A stretch of DNA of 64,000 nucleotides from G963667675 sp963667675 (GTDB taxonomy: Bacteria; Chloroflexota; Dehalococcoidia; Lucifugimonadales; UBA3495): positions 1,674,001 to 1,738,000 of the forward strand of contig OY763929.1 in NCBI GenBank assembly GCA_963667675.1. Reading direction: 5' to 3'. A model generated the notes under the pieces. The model had not been told where the DNA came from. It did no database searches and worked only from the letters and a program-made list of their open reading frames with translations. Both the position numbers and the translations under genes were made by a program. Positions 14,101-23,100 of this stretch are shown here, piece by piece (positions within the stretch are counted from its first letter, which is position 1; every line of letters starts with the position of its first letter).

Positions 14101-17100
14101 ATCGTCCGCTACGAGTACCAGCAGAAGACCGGCGGGAGCTGGGGGAACACCTGGACGCCGGTGCCCGGCAGCGGGAAGGACACCACCCAGTTCGCGGTGG
14201 GCAGCCTGGTCAACGGCACGGAGTACACCTTCCGCGTGCGGGCGTACAGCGCCGGCCCCGGCGGGATTTCGTTGGAGGTGTCGGCGACGCCGCAGCCCGC
14301 GCCCGCCATGCCCACCAGCGTCAGCGCGAGCGCGACGGGCGCGGCGTCCGCCACGGTCACCTGGAGCCACCCCAACGCGTCGCTCATCGAGAAATTCCAG
14401 CTTCGCTACCGCACCAGGACCGACACCTGGAGCGCGTGGGCCGACTTGGCCAAGACCAAGACGTCCTACACCATTCCCGAACTCGCCAGCGTGAGCAACC
14501 TGGGCCAGTCCACGTCGACTCTTTCGATGTCGTTCCACGCCGACTCCTCCTGGGCGCAGGAGTTCACCACCGGGAGCGCATCGAGCGGCTACACCCTTTC
14601 CGGCGTGACGGTGGACTTCGAGAGCGTGAGCAAGGCCGCCGGGGTTGAGGTCCACATATACACCAAGTCCGGCGGCAGCGTGGGCTCGTCCACGGGGGCC
14701 GTGCTGTCCGGGACCGCGGCGGCCGGCCAGTCCACGTTCACCTGCGCGAGCGTCTGCAACCTGGCCGCCAACACCTCCTACTATGTCCGCGTCAGCGCGA
14801 CCGGCCAGAGCGGCGGCAAGCTGAACAACACCGGCAACGCCGCGCAGACGCTCGTCCCCAGCGACAACGGCTGGAGCATCGCGGACCTCGCAGTCAACCA
14901 GAGCACGGGGTTCGGGCCCTTCAGCAACTCCGCAAACGCCATGAAGCTGAAGCTGGACGCCGTCACGCGCAGCACCGCCAACGTCATGGACTACGGGAAG
15001 GTCTTCACCTTCGAGGTGCGGGCCGTGAACAACCAGGCCCAGAACAGCCCCGCCGCCCGGGCCTCGGCGGCCACGGCCCCGGCCAAGCCCACGGGCTTCA
15101 CGGCCACGGCGGGGCTCCGGCAGGTCACCCTGGACTGGGACGACCCCAAGTATCCGTCCATCGGGCGTTGGCACTACCGGTACGAGCAGCATCAGAACGG
15201 GCTGGCCGCCTTCGGCAACAGGTACAACGTGGACCTGGCGTGGGAAACCCCCGCCGCCACGACCGGCATCGCCAAGTGGCAGTACCGCTACAAGCCCAAG
15301 AGCAGCAGCGAGAGCGGCTACACCGGCTGGACGGACGTCCCCGGCAGCAGCGCATCCACCACCGCCGTCAGGGTGGGCGACTTCGGCCACTCCGCGACCT
15401 ACACCTTCGAGGTGCGCGCGGTCAACTCGTCCGGCAACCCGGTGGGAAGCGCGCTGGGGCCCGCCTCGACGGGGCTTTGGCTCACGCCATGGACGCGCAT
15501 CGACGGCAGCAGCGCGTCCACCACCTCCTACGTCGTGACGGGCCTGACCACCGGCGCGACCTACGCGTTCAAGGTGGCGGCGGCGAACCCGGCGGGCAAC
15601 CCGGTGGCCCTTGGCCTGCCTTCGGACGCGGTGTGGGCCACGCCGCTGGCGCTGCCCGTGCCCGCGGCCCCCACCGGCCTGGTGCTCCAGGGCTTCGACC
15701 GCAGCGCGCTGCTGGAATGGAACCACCCCAACGACTGGTCCATCACTCGCTACGAGTACCGCTATAAGTCCACGGGCGACTTCCCGGCGACGTGGACGGC
15801 CGTCAGCGGCAGCAACCGGGACACCGTCCATCTCCGCGTCACCGGGCTGGTCAACGGGACCGCCTACACCTTCCAGGTGCGCGCCGCGAACGGTTACGGC
15901 GCGGGCGACGCCGTCGAGGGCAGCGTCACCCTTCCGGGCGTAGCCCCCACGCTTGCCGCGCCCGGCGCATTCGCCGCCGTCGGCAAGGACGGCAGCGCGG
16001 AACTGAGTTGGACCGGAAGCTACACCGGCAGCGGCTTTGAGTGGTTCCTGCGCGTGTCGGAGCAGTCGGACACCACCAGCCTGGTCATCGGCACAGGCGC
16101 GGCGCAGCAAGTCACCCTGACGTGGAACAACCCCGGCGCGGCGGGCACGGCCAAGTGGCAGGTCCGCCGGGGAGCGGTCGGCGGCAACACGACGACGTGG
16201 GGCGCATGGTCGGACATCCCATGCGCATCGCCGTGCGACCCGCTGGAACTCGACTCTCACATCATCACGACGGCGTCGCCGTTCCTGACCGCGGACTCGG
16301 TCTACGTCTACGAGGTGCGGGCCGAGGTCTCCGGCAGCAATGCGGACGCGCAGAACCTGCAGGCCTGGCAGCGAATCAGCGCCAGCGCCGCCTACCGCGC
16401 CCACACCGTGAACGGGCTGACCAACGGCAAGGCCTACCGCTTCCACTTGCGCGTCGCGCAGACGGGCAAGGTCTCGGCCACGGTGACCGCCGGCGCCCTC
16501 CCCAAGGCCCTGCCCGCCAATCCCACCGGCTTCAGCGCAACGGCCGGCGTCGGCGAGGTCCGGCTGAAGTGGACAGCCTCCAGCGAACTCTACCTGGACA
16601 AGTACCAGTACCGCTACAAGACCGACGGCAGCTACGGCGACTGGACGGACCTGACGCACAGCAAGGTGTGCACCCTGCCCCCAGGCGAGTACCCGCTGGA
16701 CGAGAACAACAGCGTCAGGTCCTGCACTGTCACGGACGACCTGTTCTTCACCGTGACCGGCCTGGCCAACGACGTCCAGCACACTTTCCAGGTGCGCGGC
16801 GTGAACTCCGCCGGCCCCGGAGCGGCGTCGGACGGGGCAACGGCCACGCCGCGGGCGCAGCCGGGTCGGACGACGCTTACGGCGGAGGCGGGCAACGCGC
16901 AAGTAGCCCTCACCTGGAACAAGCCCACCGGCGTCGACGTCACCAAGTGGCGCATCCGCCACATCAGGGCCGGCATCGCCTGGGTCGGCTGGACCGAATT
17001 CACGCCCACTGAAAACGGCAACACCCTGTCGTACACGCTGACTGGCCTGACCAACGGCTACTGGCACCACATCGAGGTGCAGGCCGGCAACGACGTCGCC

Positions 17101-20100
17101 TGGGGCCTCTCCTCCATCGTCGTCGCCCGGCCCCTCGCGCCCCTGGCCAAGCCCACGAGCCTCACCGCGACGCCCGGCCACCGCCAGGTGACCCTTGCGT
17201 GGGCCTCCTCGGACACCCGCATCAGCGGCGGCTGGGAGATGCAGCACAAGCGCAGCGCGGACGCCAACTACGGCGCGTGGACGCGTATTTCCAACCATCC
17301 CTCCACCCGCTCCTACACCATCAACGGCCTGACCAACGCAGTGGAGTACAGCTTCAAGGTCCGCGCCGTCACGGTCTACGCCGACGGCCCGGCCTCGGAC
17401 GCCGCGACGGCGACGCCGCTGCCGGACAACGTCCCCGCCAAGCCCACCAGCCTGAGCGCGACGGCGCGCCCCGCCCGCGCCCACCTTTCCTGGACGGGCC
17501 CCAACAGCGTCACCGCAGACTCCTGGGAACTGCGGCTGACCGCAGGCGGCAACGACGTGGTGATCGGCGCGGGCGTCTCCCGGACGATCATCCTGTCTTG
17601 GGACGCTCCCCTCGAACCTGACCTCATCCTCAAGTACGAGTACAGCGAGGACGGCGGAAGCTCCTGGACGGACATCTGTGAAACGTCCAGCAAGCCCGAA
17701 TGCACGACAACCACCCGGCATGAGTTCGACAAGACCCTCACCGCCGGCGCGGCCTACTCCTCCTTCCAGGTGCGGGCAACCAGGAAAGGCCCAACGTCGG
17801 GAGAAGGCGGAACGTCGGACGGAGCGTCGGCGCAGGGAACATCGGAGGACCCGGAGGTCACGGAGTTGGTGACCCCTCTGCGCGTGTGGTCGCGGATAGA
17901 CGACCTCTCCGGCTTCACGTTCACCTCGACGCCGCCGACCCAGGTGGAGGAGTGCGCGGGAACTGCGGACCCCGTATGCACCAGGACAATTACCTTCCAC
18001 TCCACCAACGCCTACGCGTACACGGTGCACGGCCTGACCAACGGCGCGGCGTACACGTTCCGCGTGCGCGGCGTCAACCTGCGCGGCGAGGGGGCGGCCT
18101 CCAACGCCGCAACGGCCACGCCCATCGCCCTGCCCGTCGCGCCCACGGGCCTGGCTGCGGTCGGCGTCGTCGTCACAGGCGAGGGCGGCACCTCCGTGGC
18201 CCCAGCGGGGGTCAAGCTGTCCTGGACGCGGGCGCCCAACACCGCCGCCGCCCCCGTCACCGGCTACCAGTACCGGGTGCTGATGAACGCGGAGTGGAGG
18301 CCGTGGCAGGCCGTCGAAACCCCCAAAACCGAGGGCGCCAACGGCCTCAGCCTCATCGTCGACAAGGCACAGGAGGGCCTCGCCCTGTGGTACAACGAGT
18401 CCTACGGATTCCAGGTGCGGGCGGTGAACCGGCTGGGCGGCGGCCCGGCCTCCAGCGCCGTATCCCTGCGGTATCTGGAGGGCGCGCCCAACACCCCCAC
18501 CCTCGTCGCCGCGCAGGGAGGGGACGCCCAGGCGCGCCTCAGTTGGAGCGTCTCCGCCGCTATCTGGATAGACAAGTGGCAGTACACCACGGACGACGGG
18601 ACCAACTGGACGGACATCCCAGTCGGCAGCGGCGGCTACACCGTGTGCCGCGACCACGATAACAATGTCCTCACCCGCGCCGTCTGCACCGACCACGCCA
18701 CCCCCGCGGAGGGCGGCAGCCGCTTCACCCGCTACGCCGTCATCCCCGGCCTGACCAATGGGAAGGAGTACACCTTCGAGGTTCACGCCGTCAACGACGC
18801 CGGAAACAGCGCCTCCGGCGCCATGACGACCCAGACCGTACCCCTCGCCCCGTCCGCCTTCACCGTCTCGCCGGGCGACGGGCAGGCCGCGCTGGACTGG
18901 ACCAAGCACCCCAACGACGACGTGGCCGCCGTCTGGCAGTACCGCTACAAGACCACAGGGAACTACGGCGACTGGACGACCGTGCCCAACAGCACGGCGT
19001 CCACCGCCAGCTACACCGTGACCGGCCTGGCCAACGCCACGGCGCACACCTTCCAGGTGCGGGCAATCAACGCCTCCGGCAGCGGCGCGCCCTCCGCTGA
19101 GCGGACGGACACCCCAACCCTTTCCCCGCCCGCTAAACCTGCGGGCTTCCAGGCCCACGCCGGAGACCGCCAGGTCACTCTGCAATGGAACGATCCCAAG
19201 AACGCCAGCATCACGAGATGGGAATACCAGCAGGACGGCGGAAACTGGACGGCCATACCCAACAGCGGCGCATCCACCACCATGCACACGGTGGGCAGCC
19301 TGACCAACGGCACGGAATACGCCTTCAAGGTGCGCGCCGTCAATGCCTCGCCCCAGAACAGCGGCAACGGCGCAGAGTCGGACTCGAAAACGGCTACGCC
19401 CCTTGCCGTGCCCGGCCAGCCCACGGACTTCACGGCCACCGGCGGCGACCGGCAGGTGAGCCTCTCCTGGAAGGCCCCCTCCGGCTCCGTCACCGTCACC
19501 GGCTGGGAGTACCGGCTCTTCGACGGCGCAAACTGGCGTCCCTGGCGCGCCGTCACAGGAGCCAACAACACCCTGACCCACACCGTGACCCATGATTACA
19601 ACACCAGTCCTGCTTCGCGGCTGGCCAACAACCATCCGTACTTCTTCCAGGTGCGGGCCAGGAACGCCTCCGGTGGCGGAACGCCCACGGCGCTGGTGGA
19701 GGCCGCGCCGGTGTCCGGCGCGCCAATCGCTTCCGGCTACCTCTGGCCCGTCGGCGGAGACGGGCAGGTCTCGCTGCGATGGAACCGCACCGCAGGGCCG
19801 TGGGTCACCCACTGGCAGTACCGCTACAAGACCACCGGCAACTACGGCGACTGGGCTGACGTGGCCGACTCGGGGAACGCCACCGTGAGCCACACCTTCA
19901 CCGGGCTGGACAACGGGAAGCGGTACACTTTCCAGGTGCGTCCCGTGAACGACGCCGGCAGCGGCGGGGCGTCGCCGGAGGCCGCGGCGGACACGCTGCC
20001 GCTGGCCCCGGTCTCATTCAAGGCCATGCCGGGCGACGAAGAGGTCGTGCTGGACTGGGCCAGGGACGCCGCCGACAGCAGCGCCGTCACCGGCTGGCAG

Positions 20101-23100
20101 TACCGCTACAAGGCCGCAGAGTACGGCGACTGGACGCCCGTGCCCGCCAGCACGGACTCCACAACGTCCTACACCGTTGACGACTTGGATAACGGTACGT
20201 CCTACACCTTCCAAGTCAGGGCGGTCAACGCCGCCGGCCCCGGCCCCGCTTCCGCCGCGAGCAGTGCAATGCCCAAGATACAACTGCCGGCCAAGCCCAC
20301 GGGCCTCTCCGCCGCCATCGGCGACACCGTCGTGGTCCTTTCCTGGGACGACCCGCTCAATGACCGCATCACCAAGTGGCAGTACAGCAAGGACGACGGC
20401 GCAAGCTGGACGGACGTATGCGTCACTTCCAACGATACCGGCTGCCCGTCGACGACCACCTACACCGTGGATAACCTGACCAACGGCACAGAGTACACCT
20501 TCCGGGTGCGCGCCGCGACCACGGCGGGCGACGGCTCAGACTCGGACGACGTGAAGGCCACTCCCAGGGCCGTACCCTCGCCGCCCTCTAACCTGGGCGC
20601 GAGTCCGGGCGGCGCCGGGGAGATAGTCCTAACGTGGACGGCCGACTCCACGGCCATCGCCTGGCAGTACCGCTACAAGACCAGCGGCGGCTACGGCGGT
20701 TGGATAGACATCCCATGCGACTCGCCGTGCGACCCGGGCACTCTCAACACCTACACCGTCACCGGGCTGCACAACAACATCCAGTACACCTTCCAGGTGC
20801 GCTCGGAGAACAACATCGGCTGGGGGCTGCCCGGCACGCTCATCACTCGCCCGGTGGAGGGCGTGCCCGCCGCGCCGGTGCTCACCAGCGCCGTCGGCGG
20901 CGGCGAACAGGCCACGCTGATGTGGACCCACCCCGGCGGGATATGGGTGGACAAGTGGCAGTACAGCAGCGACAACGGGACCAACTGGAGCGACGTTACC
21001 GGCTCCCACCGCCACACCCGCATAGCGACGATCACCGGCCTGACCAACGGGACTAGCTACACCTTCAAGGTGCGGGCGGTCAACACCAAGGGCAACAGCA
21101 CGGCCTCCAACAGCGTCGCCGAGCCGACGCTGCCCCTGGCCCCAGCGACGTTCACGGCCTCCGGCGGCGACAAGCAGGCGACGCTGACCTGGACCAAGTC
21201 GTCCAGCGACGCGACGGTCACCGGCTGGCAGTACGCCTTCAAGACCACGGGGAACTACGGCATCTGGAAGGACGTGCCCGACAGCAGCGAGTCCACCACC
21301 TCCTACACCGTGACCGGGCTGAACAACAGCACGACGTATACCTTCCAACTGCGGGCGGAGAACGCGGCGGGCGGCGGCTCGGCAAAGACTGCCGCCGCCT
21401 CCACCGTACCCGCCAAGCCCACCGACCTGGCCCCGACGCCCGGCGACCAGGAGGTCATGCTCCAATGGACGAATCCCAGCGGCGGAGCGACGTTGACCGG
21501 CAACGCCTACCGCTATAAACCCGCCGGCAGCGGCAACAGCGGCTACACGAGTTGGACTGACATATCCGGCGGCGCAACTACGACCTACACCGTGACCGGG
21601 CTGGACAACGGCGTCCGCTATACTTTCCAGGTGCGGGCGGTGAACGCGACCGGCGACGGCACGCCGTCGGACGAAGCGTCCGCCTGGACCTACCCCGCCG
21701 CGCCCGCCAACCTGACGGCTACCCCCGGCGACAAGGTTGTCTCCCTGACCTGGGACGACCCCAACAACGACAGCATCACGCGCTACGAGTACCAGCAGAC
21801 CACCACTGGCAGTTGTGGCGGCTCCTGGACGCGAATGACGGACAGCGACGCCGGCACCACGCAGCACGTGGTGAAGTTACCGACCAACGCCATTGCCTAC
21901 ACCTTCTGCCTGCGGGCCTACGGCGTCGGCGCGGGTACGGCATCGTCGGAGGTCACTGCCACGCCGCAACCCAGCCCGGCCATGCCAACCGGCGTGACTG
22001 CCAGCGCCACCGGCGCTTCGTCCGCCAAGGTGACTTGGAGCTACTCCAACGTTGCCCTAATCGACAAGTTCCAGGTGCGCTACCGCGCCGGCAACGAAAC
22101 TTGGGGATTGTGGGCGGACGTTGCCAAGACCACAAATCCGCTGGCTTACACCGTCAGTTCCGACTTGGACCACGGGAAGGTCTACACCTTCGAGGTGCGG
22201 GCGGTGAACAACCAGTCGCAGAACAGCCCCGCGGCGCAGGCCAAGGCCGCCACGTCGCCCGCCAAGCCCAGCGGCGTCTCCGCGTCACCCGGCTTCCGAC
22301 AGGTCGCGCTGTCGTGGAATGACCCCAGCTACTCGTCCATCACAAGCTGGGAGTACCGGCAAATGGAGCCGAAGGGCGGCCTGCTGGCCATACCCGAAGA
22401 CGGCAAGGTTGGGCTGTCGTGGAGCAGCCCCAGCGACACCTCCAACATAGACGGGTGGCAGTACCGCTACAAGAGCTCCGGCAACTGGACTAACGTTGCA
22501 TGGATCGACGTGCCGTCCAGCGGCGCATCCACCACCTCCGTCACCGTAGGCAGCCTAACCAACTCCACGGCCTACACTTTCCAGGTGCGCGCGGTGGACT
22601 CGTCCGACACTCTGATAGGCAGCGTCCTGGGCGACGCTATAGCCACGCCTTCGACGACAGCCGGCTGGACGAACATACCCAACAGCAATGCGAAGACCAC
22701 GTCCCACACCGTGACCAGCCTGGTCAGCGACAGGGCCTACGCCTTCCAGGTGCGCGCGGTCAATCCCGCGGGCAACGGCCTGGCCTCCGACGTGGTGGGA
22801 GCGACGCCCCCGGCCAAGCCGACGGAGCCGACCACCATAAGTCTCGTCGAAACCTTCCATACCGGAACGCCGAGCTACTTCTCCCTGAAGGCAAGCTGGA
22901 CTCAGCCCACGGACAAGACCATCGACAGCTACCAGTACCGGGTGGCGACGACGGCGAGCGGCCTGAACAGCGCGGACTGGCGGGACGTATCAGGCAGCGC
23001 CGGCTCCACGACAACCTTTACGCTGCCGGTAGCGTTCCATGGTGTGGAGCAAGTGTTCGTCCAGGTGCGCGCCGTTAACGAAGCCGGCTACGGCCAGGCC

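Noticed and set aside
13603..19893. Very long open frame on the minus strand, antisense to the FN3 array
   Set aside because: GC-rich repeats suppress stop codons in the opposite frame. Its translation is low-complexity Gly/Ala/Arg/Val without domains, while the plus strand gives clear FN3 units.
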